Below, one piece after another: positions 8,247-17,829 of a stretch of DNA of 56,328 nucleotides; positions within the stretch are counted from its first letter, which is position 1, and the number at the start of each line of letters is the position of its first letter. The notes under the pieces are model-generated. The model did no database searches and was not told where the DNA came from. It saw only the letters and a program-made list of their open reading frames with translations. The stretch comes from an uncultured Verrucomicrobiota bacterium. Its GTDB lineage: Bacteria > Verrucomicrobiota > Verrucomicrobiia > Opitutales > Opitutaceae. The stretch spans positions 1 through 56,328 of the forward strand of contig CAIVDS010000102.1 of NCBI GenBank assembly GCA_903904685.1. The letters run 5' to 3'. Made by a program: the position numbers and the translations under genes.

Positions 8247-10289
8247 TTAAACAAGGGGAAGATGGAGAACTATGTCGGGGTCTTCTCCCGCAACGCGGGC
8301 GCAGACTTCGATCTGGCCAGAGTGATTTTCGATGATGCGACGGGCCACGGTCAGTCCCAGGCCCACTCCGGTATTTCTAGTGGTAAAGAAGGGTTCGGTC
8401 GCGCGGCGGGCGTTTTCGGGCGAGAAACCGGGGCCTTGATCGCGAAAGCGCAGGGTCAGGTAGGGCGACCAGGAGGTTCCCGTCCCACTTGCAATGTCCA
8501 CCTGAAAGACCCCGCCGGGGCCGCTTTCCTGAAGACCGTTGAGGAAAATCTCCTCCAGTGCATGGACGAGGCTCACCCGGTGGATGCGGACGTCAACATC
8601 CTCCTGACTGCCGGTGATCTTGAGGCGGGCGTCCGTCCCCGATGAGCGAACGGCCTGTTGGAATGCCTCATTCAGCAGCGACACAATGGACACGCACTCA
8701 TCCGCAGGATACGCCGGTTGCGAAAGAAACAGCATTTGCTCGGTAAAACGCTGGATGCGGCCGGTCTCGCGCCCGAGCGCGGATTTGAGCGATTCGCGGA
8801 ACTCCGGGTTTGCATAATCGGTATCCAGCAACTGGTGATGCGTGCTGAGCGGCACGAGGGAGTTGCGGATTTCGTGGGCAAAACGCTTGGCGATGAGTGC
8901 GATGAGCTTGAGGTTGGAGGCCTCGATCTCGGCGCGTTGCACGGACTGTATCTGGGTGAAATCCTCCACGAGAGCCATGGCGGGCTGCGGCAGGCTGCGG
9001 TCATTGGTGGGAAACGAAACCAGACTTGCGCGGTAGATGCGGTCGGGGGTTTGGGGAAAGGTGATGAAGAAGGGTTCGGCGGTCCGTCCTTTTTCGGCCA
9101 GATCGTGCAACGCGGCGGCCAGCGGCGCTGGCAGGTCCGCAAAGTCTACGCGCGGTTCGTTGCGTCCCTCTCCTCGGAGAAAGCCGATGAAGGCCCGGTT
9201 GGCGTGCAACACCGAGAGATCGGCGCCGACCACCAGACTACCACTGGTAATGGACCCAAGCACATCGGAGAAGAGCTGGTGACTGGCGGAAAGCTGGCGA
9301 TGCAACCAGCTGTTTTTCACGGCCAGACCGAGTTCTTCCAGCAGGTGGTAAACCAGCTGCAGTTCAGCATCGGTGAACGGACTGCCGGTGACTCGCCCGC
9401 CGATAAGCGCGACCCCCAGCGTGCGTTCCCGGTCATTGATCGGCACCGCGACCTGACAGCCGAGGATTTCGAATTCCCTCCGGATTTTGGGATCCTCCAC
9501 GGGGAAGGGATGGGCGGTGGTCGCCTCGCCGCGCAGGATTTGGGCGCAGCGGGTGATGTGCTGGCCGATGCCCGTCTGGCGGGAAAGCTCTATGCAGGCC
9601 AGCAGATCATTGGAGATACCCACTGAGGCGATGCAGGTCAGGCGGTCCTTGTTGCGGACATCCTGAGCCTGAGCCGGAGTGCCGGAGGGGGCCGCTTCCA
9701 TGAAAATGGCAATGCGGTTGACGCTTATGATTTCGCGCAGCTTTAGCACGAAATGCTGCGTGAAGAGCTCATGATCGAGCGAGTAGCTCAGCACCTTGGA
9801 AAAGTTGCGCAGCACCTCAAGCGCGGAGGTCGTCACTGAATCCGCAGGCGCAGGCGACGGAGCTGTTTTTGCAGGAGGAGTGACGCCTTTGGCCGGATTG
9901 ACCAACAGGTGACGAGTAGACGTGGTAAACGAGGAGAGGGCGACTGGAGCATGTAACACCAAGTCGGCTCCGGACTCATACGCACGCTGTTCCGCTTCGG
10001 AGGAGCCAGTCGTGATCAGGGCAATCAGCGGCAACGAACCCGTGGCCGTACGGATGGAGTTGAGGTTCGTGAATGCTCCGACAGCGCCGTCAGTCAACAC
10101 AACCAAAAGATCAAATACTCCTGATTCCAAAAGAGACCGGGATGAATCGATATCATCTTTGCGGATGATCTTGTGGTCTGGGGAAGCGAGAAGAGCGGCG
10201 GTCTGCGCGAGCGCCTGGGGTTCTTCTGCGATAAGAAGGAGATGGATCACGGGAAAGTACGATGCCGCAGCAGAGTGCTTGAGGAGCAT
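8247..10289 (-). CDS. Histidine kinase with N-terminal pseudo-receiver, GAF and PAS domains
   Basis: About 680 residues. The N terminus (about 14-130) has a receiver-like fold, but the phospho-acceptor position in FDLLVVLTDG is Leu65 and the switch lysine is replaced (VLHAPV), so it is a pseudo-receiver. A linker rich in Pro/Ala leads to a GAF domain (about 160-340), a PAS domain (about 355-460), the H-box RFAHEIRNSLVPLSTHHQLL and an ATPase domain with FRDQGPGFSPENARRA and GVGLGLTVARRI. No membrane segment is seen. It is the first gene of the leftward operon with the FadL-like and receiver-kinase genes, and shares a divergent promoter region (10290-10425) with the LuxD-like gene. The start is uncertain: TTG 10331 and the internal GTG before IHLLLIAEE are alternatives. 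Confidence 0.85.
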   Translation of the reverse strand: MLLKHSAAASYFPVIHLLLIAEEPQALAQTAALLASPDHKIIRKDDIDSSRSLLESGVFDLLVVLTDGAVGAFTNLNSIRTATGSLPLIALITTGSSEAEQRAYESGADLVLHAPVALSSFTTSTRHLLVNPAKGVTPPAKTAPSPAPADSVTTSALEVLRNFSKVLSYSLDHELFTQHFVLKLREIISVNRIAIFMEAAPSGTPAQAQDVRNKDRLTCIASVGISNDLLACIELSRQTGIGQHITRCAQILRGEATTAHPFPVEDPKIRREFEILGCQVAVPINDRERTLGVALIGGRVTGSPFTDAELQLVYHLLEELGLAVKNSWLHRQLSASHQLFSDVLGSITSGSLVVGADLSVLHANRAFIGFLRGEGRNEPRVDFADLPAPLAAALHDLAEKGRTAEPFFITFPQTPDRIYRASLVSFPTNDRSLPQPAMALVEDFTQIQSVQRAEIEASNLKLIALIAKRFAHEIRNSLVPLSTHHQLLDTDYANPEFRESLKSALGRETGRIQRFTEQMLFLSQPAYPADECVSIVSLLNEAFQQAVRSSGTDARLKITGSQEDVDVRIHRVSLVHALEEIFLNGLQESGPGGVFQVDIASGTGTSWSPYLTLRFRDQGPGFSPENARRATEPFFTTRNTGVGLGLTVARRIIENHSGQIEVCARVAGEDPDIVLHLPLV

Positions 10290-10425
10290 CCTGCGTGTAC
10301 GCAAAACAAGGAAGCGCGTTTTCCATAGCAACAGGAAAGTAACTGACGCAAATTGATGCCAAAAGATTATTACCAGTTGCGGAAAAGCCGTAAGCTGCTC
10401 AAAAAATCAGACACCACAGGCTTCG

Positions 10426-12144
10426 ATGAACATCAACGACGTTTCCGCCCAGCTTGAAGAAATTAAAAGTGAACTGGTCATTTTCCCCAGTCGCAACGGA
10501 CTGAAGATCACCGCCTATCTAGATTTTCCGCAGGGGAGAAAAGAGTCTTTGGGCTATGTCGTGATGGCGCCAAAATACGGCGAGACCAAGAAAAACAACC
10601 TCCAACTCGCCTACTACCTTGCGGCTAATGGTCTGGCTGTTTTGCGGTTCGACCACACGAATCATGTGGGCGAAAGCGAGGGCGAGATGTTGCGCTATAC
10701 GTTGCCTGGGGCGGTGGAGGATATTTTAGGGGCTTTTGATTATCTTGAACAGCAGCGCGGCATTAAGCACGCAGGACTGGTGGCCAGCAGTCTGGCGGCC
10801 CGCATGGCCATACGGGCCGCCAGCATGGACATCCGAATCAGCCATCTTACCTGTCTTGTCGGGGTCGTTAATATTCAGCGGACACTGGCAACTGTTTATC
10901 AGGAAGACGTGGTTTCTAATTATTTGGACGGGAAACGCTGGGGGGTGAATGACGTGCTTGGGTTCGAGATCGATTTCGAGAATTTTGCCTCAGCGATGAT
11001 CGACAGTAATTTATATAGTCTGAGCAGTACGTGTGATGATCTGACTTTGATTCGAGTGCCGGTTTCGCTGCTGGCGGCGCAGAACGACGCATGGGTGGAT
11101 ATCGAAGAGGTCAAACATGCCATAAGTTTTACCAAAAAAGGCCATTTCCATCATATTCAGGATGCCATGCACGAGGTTCGTGAAAATCCTGAAGCGGTTC
11201 AAAAGACGTTTCAGCAATTGGTAGCCATTTGCGTGGGGCATGCGGTCGGTGGTGATGTCCTATCGGACAGAATCGTGGCTCCGGGCAAAAAGAACCTGAT
11301 CCAGCAGAATAAAGCAGAGAGAGAAAGACTGCGTCGGGCCAATCCTGTACAACAAAATGAAATTGATTTTTGGAGCCAGTATTTATCAAAGTATAAATAC
11401 TTCCAAAGCGTGGATGTTTACCAAAATTACATCAATTTGGTCGGTGAACTTCTAGGTGGGTTTCGTGCCGGTGAACTGGTTCTTGATGCAGGTTGCGGCA
11501 ACGGGATGTTTGGGGCTTGGGCGATTCGCCATCTTTTGGCGCGTGGTCAGGTGCGTTTTGACGCCCCAGTCATCTACAGCGGTTTGGATCTTACCCATGA
11601 CGGTATTTTCGATGCTGCACAGAAGCATGAGTCGTTGGTCAAATCGATTTCACAATCCGCGAATCCATCGGAAGCGGGTATTAATTTCATCTATGGGCGC
11701 ATGGATTTTGACCATTTGGGCGGACCTACGGATGCCACTAATGAACCGGTCATACATTTTGCCGATAACACCTTTGATAAAATATGCTGCAGCCTGCTTA
11801 TTTCTTATCTTAAAAATCCAACTGAACTTGTCCGTCATCTCCATCGGGTGCTCCGCCCCGGCGGAACGTTGGTGCTATCAAGCATGAAGCCGTTCTGCGA
11901 CCTTTCCGAAATGTATCGGGTGTATGCGGAAAAGCATCTTAGCGGGAAAAGTGAGCAGGAGATCGAGTCTGGACGTAATTTGCTCACGGCGGCTGGCAAA
12001 ATCAAATTCAAGGAAGAGTTGGGAGTTTATACCTTTTTCTCTTCTGAAGAATTGAACGACATGCTTGTGGATTGTGGATTCAAAAAGTTGCAGACTTTTT
12101 CCTCATTCGGTAATCAGGCCAACGTAGTCCGTGCTGAAAAGTGA
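10426..12144 (+). CDS. LuxD-like acyl thioesterase/hydrolase fused to a SAM-dependent methyltransferase
   Basis: A 572-residue two-domain protein. Residues 15-270 resemble LuxD, the myristoyl-ACP thioesterase/acyltransferase of bacterial bioluminescence. Shared features are LAYYLAANGLAVLRFDHTNH, the nucleophile segment VASSLAARMA (Ser122, an AxSxA elbow where LuxD has AxSxS), VGVVNIQRTL, the acid region QNDAWVDIEE (Asp221) and His249 in DAMHEVRENP, so the catalytic triad appears complete. Residues about 300-570 are a class I methyltransferase with motif I LVLDAGCGNGMFG (351-363) and HRVLRPGGTLVLSS. No luciferase genes are near. The stop overlaps the start of the membrane kinase gene (GTGA), so the two are translationally coupled. 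It probably releases or transfers a fatty acyl group and methylates a product; the product is unknown. Base composition is clearly more AT-rich than the flanks. Confidence 0.85.
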   Translation: MNINDVSAQLEEIKSELVIFPSRNGLKITAYLDFPQGRKESLGYVVMAPKYGETKKNNLQLAYYLAANGLAVLRFDHTNHVGESEGEMLRYTLPGAVEDILGAFDYLEQQRGIKHAGLVASSLAARMAIRAASMDIRISHLTCLVGVVNIQRTLATVYQEDVVSNYLDGKRWGVNDVLGFEIDFENFASAMIDSNLYSLSSTCDDLTLIRVPVSLLAAQNDAWVDIEEVKHAISFTKKGHFHHIQDAMHEVRENPEAVQKTFQQLVAICVGHAVGGDVLSDRIVAPGKKNLIQQNKAERERLRRANPVQQNEIDFWSQYLSKYKYFQSVDVYQNYINLVGELLGGFRAGELVLDAGCGNGMFGAWAIRHLLARGQVRFDAPVIYSGLDLTHDGIFDAAQKHESLVKSISQSANPSEAGINFIYGRMDFDHLGGPTDATNEPVIHFADNTFDKICCSLLISYLKNPTELVRHLHRVLRPGGTLVLSSMKPFCDLSEMYRVYAEKHLSGKSEQEIESGRNLLTAAGKIKFKEELGVYTFFSSEELNDMLVDCGFKKLQTFSSFGNQANVVRAEK

Positions 12145-14240
12145 TCTACCTGGGCTTAGTTTCCGCTTTAATTAATGTCATCGCCAGTTTGGCGCTCGGC
12201 ATTGCTGTTTTTTCAAAAAAACCGCGGGACGCAAAAACCCGCATGTTTACGTGGGCCATGGTCACTGTGGCGGCCTGGTCGGCCATGTATTTTTGCTGGC
12301 TATTGTCGCACGATGCGGTGAGGGCACTTTTTTACTGTCGTATGCTCTCGGCTGCGGCGATATTGATTCCGATTTGTTATGCCCACTTTATCATTCGGCT
12401 TACAGGTGTATCCCCTGGTAAGGAAATGGCGGTTGGTTATGGTGTCGCTGTCATTCTCTCGGGACTGTCCTTTACACCGTGGATCGTTTCTCATGTTGAA
12501 GCCAATCGCTGGTTCCCTTTTTGGCCCAAGGCCGGTCTTTTATACCCAGTTTATCTCAGCTTCTTTTTTTATATTTTCGTGCGAGTCACGATGATTCTTC
12601 TGGGCGCGTTTAGGAAAGCTACGTTTTTACGGCGGAATCAGTTATTATATGTAATTATTTTTACGCTGATTGGGCTTTTGGGGGCATCCACCAATTATTT
12701 TTTATGGTATGATATTCCTATTCCTCCGGTGGGTAATATTTTTGTGGTGGTTTACGTGATAGGGGTCGCTTATGCCGTGATTCGTTTCCGTCTGATGGAG
12801 TTCAATCTTTTGATTGCCCGGTCCGTAAGCTACATGGCAATTATCCCGGTCCTCGCAATCGTTCAAACCGTATTTGTAGTCTGGATTTATCGGGTGGCGG
12901 GAGAGCCGGTTGAATCACGGGTTGGTATTTTTATAGGGGCGCTAACTGGCACTGCACTCTTGCTTGGGTGGGGACCCAGACTACGCAGACGGGTTGAATA
13001 CATGCTAGAGCAGCGATTGCTGGGCGAAATGTCGTCGCAGAGGGCTCGGCTTCGGCAACTGGCGCAACAAATCAGCACGATCAAAGATGAGGAGGGCATC
13101 TTTAAGGAGACTGTGCAGGCCGTGTCCGAGACGTTGGCAATTAATCATGTCGGCTTGTTTCTGCGTTCTGAATTTGAGCCGAATTTCATCTTGCGGGCGG
13201 TTATCAGCGATCAGGCGTCACGCTTGCGCAGTTTGCAATTAAACGATGCTACTCCGCTGATTTCCGTGTTACAAAATTCACCAAACTCTGTGCTTCTCGA
13301 CGAGCTGGAGCATAACGTGGCTACGTCTGATAGTCAGGCAATCGCCCGGTTGCGCCGCGAAAGTGGAGTTGAGCTGGCTGTGCCCGTGTATGCCGGCACA
13401 TTTTTCTATGGATTTTTGGCGCTGGGACCACGTCAAATGGACGTCTTTTTTACTGATACGGATGTTTCCTTGCTGGAAGCTGTAGGATTGCAGGTCGGCT
13501 TGAGTCTCCGCGCACGGCAACTGGAGCGACAGTCCAACCAGGCTGAAAAGCTGATCGCCCTTGGCACCTTGGCGGCGGGACTGGCACATGAAATACGCAA
13601 TCCGCTCGTGTCTATTCGCACATTCAGCGAATTGATCGGCGAGCAGGGAGGAGATGCCGAGTTTTGCCGTGAGTTTAAAAACATTGTCGGTCGCGATGTA
13701 AGCCGTATCGCCACCATCGTTGAAAATATCTCCGCGTTCGCCGATAATGCCCAAGTCAAGACGGAGCCCGTCGATATTCGCGAGGTGATCAATGGCGTCT
13801 ACGACATTGCCCGTCCCGAGTTTATGCAGGCGGGCGTCACTTTCGACGCGCCCAGAGCGGAGATTCCTTTGGTGCAGGGCAACTACAGCCAGCTCCTCCA
13901 GGTTTTCCTGAATCTTTTCCAGAATGCGATTCATGCGCTTGAGGGCAGACCCGAGCCGAAGGTAACGGTGGCTTACCGTCTCGTGAATGACGACGAGGGC
14001 GGCCACACGTTAATCGTGTCCGTGGCCGACAACGGCGCGGGCATCGATGACTTCGTGCGGGCGAGGATTTTCGACCCGTTCATCACCACCAAAGCCACCG
14101 GTGACGGACAGAAACGCGGCATGGGTCTGGGACTCGCCATCGTCAAACGCATTATTGAAGGTCACCGCGGAGCCATTACAGTGACCAGTGAGACGGGTCG
14201 CGGGACCACGTTTTTTGTACATTTACCCTGTCTGCCATGA
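12141..14240 (+). CDS. Membrane histidine kinase: multi-TM sensor, GAF, HisKA, HATPase
   Basis: A 699-residue kinase. Residues 1-275 hold about eight hydrophobic helices and resemble the 7TM N-terminal domain of histidine kinases; a conserved-looking segment YAVIRFRLMEFNLLIARS precedes the last helices. A GAF domain (about 305-455) follows, then H-box GLAHEIRNPLVSIRTFSELI (His483) and an ATPase domain with FLNLFQNAIHAL, DNGAGIDDFVRARIFDPFIT and GMGLGLAIVKRI. The GTG start overlaps the stop of the LuxD-like gene, and the stop overlaps the next ATG (ATGA). A membrane-embedded sensor coupled to an acyl-processing enzyme suggests it senses a lipophilic ligand (inference). The sensor half is AT-rich and the transmitter half returns to local GC content. 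PrsK of exosortase systems has similar architecture, but no exosortase gene is nearby. Confidence 0.88.
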   Translation: MIYLGLVSALINVIASLALGIAVFSKKPRDAKTRMFTWAMVTVAAWSAMYFCWLLSHDAVRALFYCRMLSAAAILIPICYAHFIIRLTGVSPGKEMAVGYGVAVILSGLSFTPWIVSHVEANRWFPFWPKAGLLYPVYLSFFFYIFVRVTMILLGAFRKATFLRRNQLLYVIIFTLIGLLGASTNYFLWYDIPIPPVGNIFVVVYVIGVAYAVIRFRLMEFNLLIARSVSYMAIIPVLAIVQTVFVVWIYRVAGEPVESRVGIFIGALTGTALLLGWGPRLRRRVEYMLEQRLLGEMSSQRARLRQLAQQISTIKDEEGIFKETVQAVSETLAINHVGLFLRSEFEPNFILRAVISDQASRLRSLQLNDATPLISVLQNSPNSVLLDELEHNVATSDSQAIARLRRESGVELAVPVYAGTFFYGFLALGPRQMDVFFTDTDVSLLEAVGLQVGLSLRARQLERQSNQAEKLIALGTLAAGLAHEIRNPLVSIRTFSELIGEQGGDAEFCREFKNIVGRDVSRIATIVENISAFADNAQVKTEPVDIREVINGVYDIARPEFMQAGVTFDAPRAEIPLVQGNYSQLLQVFLNLFQNAIHALEGRPEPKVTVAYRLVNDDEGGHTLIVSVADNGAGIDDFVRARIFDPFITTKATGDGQKRGMGLGLAIVKRIIEGHRGAITVTSETGRGTTFFVHLPCLP

Positions 14241-15628
14241 TCCAACCGATTCAATCCACCAGCCGCGTCGTGCTTCCCGGTCCTGCGGCTTTGCGCGAAC
14301 TTGCCCGTGCCTTCGAGCACATCGCGGATTTCCGCCGGTTTGCGGAGATGCTGGAGGGCGTCCTCGGCAAGGCGGGGTTTTTTGAGGAGACACAAATCCA
14401 ACTTTTCGACGAGGCGCCACCCACCGGAGTGTTTGCCGCCGGTCAGCTCACGCTGCCGCTGCCCGGGCGCGAGGACATGCACGGGGTATTGCGCGTCGTG
14501 GGCGGCACACCCGAGCGACCGTTCGGCCCGGAGGATCTGCACCTGCTGTCGGCGTTGGGTGCGGTAATCGCCGCGGCCATGGACCACGCGCTGCGGCACG
14601 GGGATATCCACCGCAATCTGGAGATCATGTCCTTTGTGCTGAACCTCGCGCCGGTCGGGTTGCTCGCGGTGGACGGACAGGGAAAAGTGATTCTGGCCAA
14701 TGATCTCGCGCTTCGCTGGCTGGGTGCGGAGACCATCGATATGGTGGCCGCACGGCTCGCGCCGGAGGTGCTGGGCGTCGATTGGCATGCGCAGCCCAAG
14801 TTTCATTTACGCACGGGAGGAAAACTCATTTACGGCGAGGCACGCACGGCGGGTGCGCCTCCGGCGGAAGGCGGCCAGACCCGCGCACTGGTGCTCACCG
14901 ATCTTACGGCCGAGCAAGTCCGCCTCATGGACGGTTTGCAGCGGGAGCTTTACCGTTGCCGTTGGCTGGGACGGAAACTGGCGTTTGTATTGGTGGAATC
15001 AACGCAGGCCGGCGGGGCCTTGCTCCAGTGCTTGCCGGAACTTCGCGCTTTGCTTGGACCGGGCGAGTTGGTGGGGCCTTACGATGCGTCTCGCATCGGA
15101 CTGGTGCTGCCGGAGTCGGACCGCGCGCAGGTGCTGGCGCGCTTGCGGTCATGGGTGGAGAAGATGCCGGCCGCAGGATTGCGGGCGTCCGTCGTGGTTT
15201 CGACCGAAGCCTCCGGCGAGCGGGTGTTGGGGCAGGCGTTGGACGGGATGCAACCCGTGGAGCGCCTTCTGCGCCGCGTGCTGCTGTTGCACGACGATTA
15301 TGCTGCGGTGAACGATATGCTGGCAATGGTGCTGGGCCGCGATTACGACATCGTGAAAAGCTCACGGTTGGATGAAAGCATGGCGCTGCTTCGGACGCGC
15401 TCGTTTGACGCACTGGTGACCGAGGTTGAGTTGCGCGCGGGCGGGAGCGGAGTCGAACTGGCGCTGCTGGCGAAACAGTTGCAGCCGTCGATCCGACCCT
15501 TTTTCACGACGGTGGCACATTCGGAACGTCTGGTGACCAACGAGCCCTCGCTCGCCGATCATGTGGTGATCCGCAAGCCCTTTGATGTGCGTCAACTGGA
15601 GGCAACGGTGCGCACCGCGTTGGTGTAA
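14237..15628 (+). CDS. GAF-PAS protein with C-terminal receiver carrying Glu at the phospho-site
   Basis: A 463-residue cytoplasmic protein. Residues about 20-120 are GAF-like, about 130-225 PAS-like (LNLAPVGLLAVDGQGKVILA), and about 235-340 an unassigned region with weak resemblance to a degenerate GGDEF fold. From 346 there is a receiver: acidic pair HDD (353-354), switch lysine in IRKPFD (Lys447), but the phospho-acceptor position in FDALVTEVEL is Glu396. Asp to Glu at this site often mimics the phosphorylated state. It has no DNA-binding or enzymatic output domain that I recognise. It is the third gene of the operon with 4-base overlap. A weak stem (TTCAGTC 15630-15636 with GACTGAA 15663-15669) follows before convergent prmC. 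Confidence 0.8.
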   Translation: MIQPIQSTSRVVLPGPAALRELARAFEHIADFRRFAEMLEGVLGKAGFFEETQIQLFDEAPPTGVFAAGQLTLPLPGREDMHGVLRVVGGTPERPFGPEDLHLLSALGAVIAAAMDHALRHGDIHRNLEIMSFVLNLAPVGLLAVDGQGKVILANDLALRWLGAETIDMVAARLAPEVLGVDWHAQPKFHLRTGGKLIYGEARTAGAPPAEGGQTRALVLTDLTAEQVRLMDGLQRELYRCRWLGRKLAFVLVESTQAGGALLQCLPELRALLGPGELVGPYDASRIGLVLPESDRAQVLARLRSWVEKMPAAGLRASVVVSTEASGERVLGQALDGMQPVERLLRRVLLLHDDYAAVNDMLAMVLGRDYDIVKSSRLDESMALLRTRSFDALVTEVELRAGGSGVELALLAKQLQPSIRPFFTTVAHSERLVTNEPSLADHVVIRKPFDVRQLEATVRTALV

Positions 15629-15718
15629 GTTCAGTCCGGACGATAGCATTCAAAAAACAGTCGACTGAATGGCGCCCACGTCGGCAACCACCAGTGCGTT
15701 AGAGCCAAGCGCGGCACT

Positions 15719-16564
15719 TTATCGCCACGCAAAGAAAAAACGGTCTCGCCTCGTCATATCTTGGAGCGACTCGCCGCGCACAAAACCCGCGGCCGAAACC
15801 AAAATTTTCAGTGCGTTGTGATGATCAATACCCGTTTCCATCGCCAGCAATCCACCGGGGCTCAAAAATGCCGGCGCCCCCGCGATGATCTTGCATAAAT
15901 CGTCCATCCCTCCATCAGCCGAGGCGAGTGCCGCCATCGGTTCATACTCACGCACCTCGGGTGCGGCAGCCGCCGTTTCATCGGTGGTGAGATAGGGAGG
16001 GTTAGCCACGATCAGATCGTAGCTGGCACCCGCCGGCAGCGCAGCAAACCAATCCGAGCGCAGCAACGTCACGCGCCCATCCAGCTCCAAGGCTCGGGTG
16101 TTTTCCGTCGCCAGAGCCAACGTATCGTCATTGGCGTCGACCGCCGTAATATTGGCGGCGGGATACAGCTTGGCCAGAGCCAGCGCGATCGCTCCACTAC
16201 CCGTGCCGAGATCCAGTATCTTCGTTGGGCAAACAGGCAATGATGCCACAATTTTCTCGATTAGAAATTCGGTTTCCGGCCGCGGGATCAAGGCCCGGCG
16301 ATCAACCTTGAGCCGCAAGCCGGACCACTCGGTTTCACCCAGGATATATTGCAATGGCTCACGCAGGCTGCGGCGTTTGACCAGTGGTCGGATTCGCTCC
16401 AACTCCGACTCTGCCAGCACGCGTTCAAATTGAAGATAGAGCTGCATGCGCTTCAACCCAAGCGCATGTCCGATGAGCAACTCGGCGTTGAGACGTGCGG
16501 ACTCCACTCCTTTTTTGGTTAAAAAATCGGCGGTTTTTTGGATGATGTCCAGGAGCGTAGCCAT
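15719..16564 (-). CDS. prmC: Release factor glutamine N5-methyltransferase PrmC (HemK)
   Basis: A 281-residue SAM-dependent methyltransferase. It has the helical N-terminal domain (LLDIIQKTADFLTKKGVE, LLIGHALGLKRMQLYL), the SAM motif ILDLGTGSGAIALALAK and the diagnostic catalytic NPPY (VANPPYLTTDE) that recognises the glutamine of GGQ in release factors. It lies 23 bases downstream of prfA on the same strand, the standard pairing of enzyme and substrate. Length and order match E. coli PrmC. Confidence 0.95.
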   Translation of the reverse strand: MATLLDIIQKTADFLTKKGVESARLNAELLIGHALGLKRMQLYLQFERVLAESELERIRPLVKRRSLREPLQYILGETEWSGLRLKVDRRALIPRPETEFLIEKIVASLPVCPTKILDLGTGSGAIALALAKLYPAANITAVDANDDTLALATENTRALELDGRVTLLRSDWFAALPAGASYDLIVANPPYLTTDETAAAAPEVREYEPMAALASADGGMDDLCKIIAGAPAFLSPGGLLAMETGIDHHNALKILVSAAGFVRGESLQDMTRRDRFFFAWR

Positions 16565-16587
16565 GGGGTGATATCAGGTAAAAGGAC

Positions 16588-17709
<1,122 letters not shown>

Positions 17710-17829
17710 GCAGGGAGGGAAAAGCCATGATGCGCTGACGATTTATGCATTGCGCAGACCGTCATGAGCGGCTTGGTTGAGCACACTCAACGTATCCGCA
17801 GCAATGATGCCTAGCGGTGTTGATCAGCA

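Noticed and set aside
10426-12144. Bioluminescence gene
   Set aside because: LuxD-like, but no luciferase or fatty-acid reductase genes and it is fused to a methyltransferase.
12141-14240. Exosortase-system kinase PrsK
   Set aside because: Architecture is similar, but no exosortase, PEP-CTERM protein or PrsR-type regulator is in the window.
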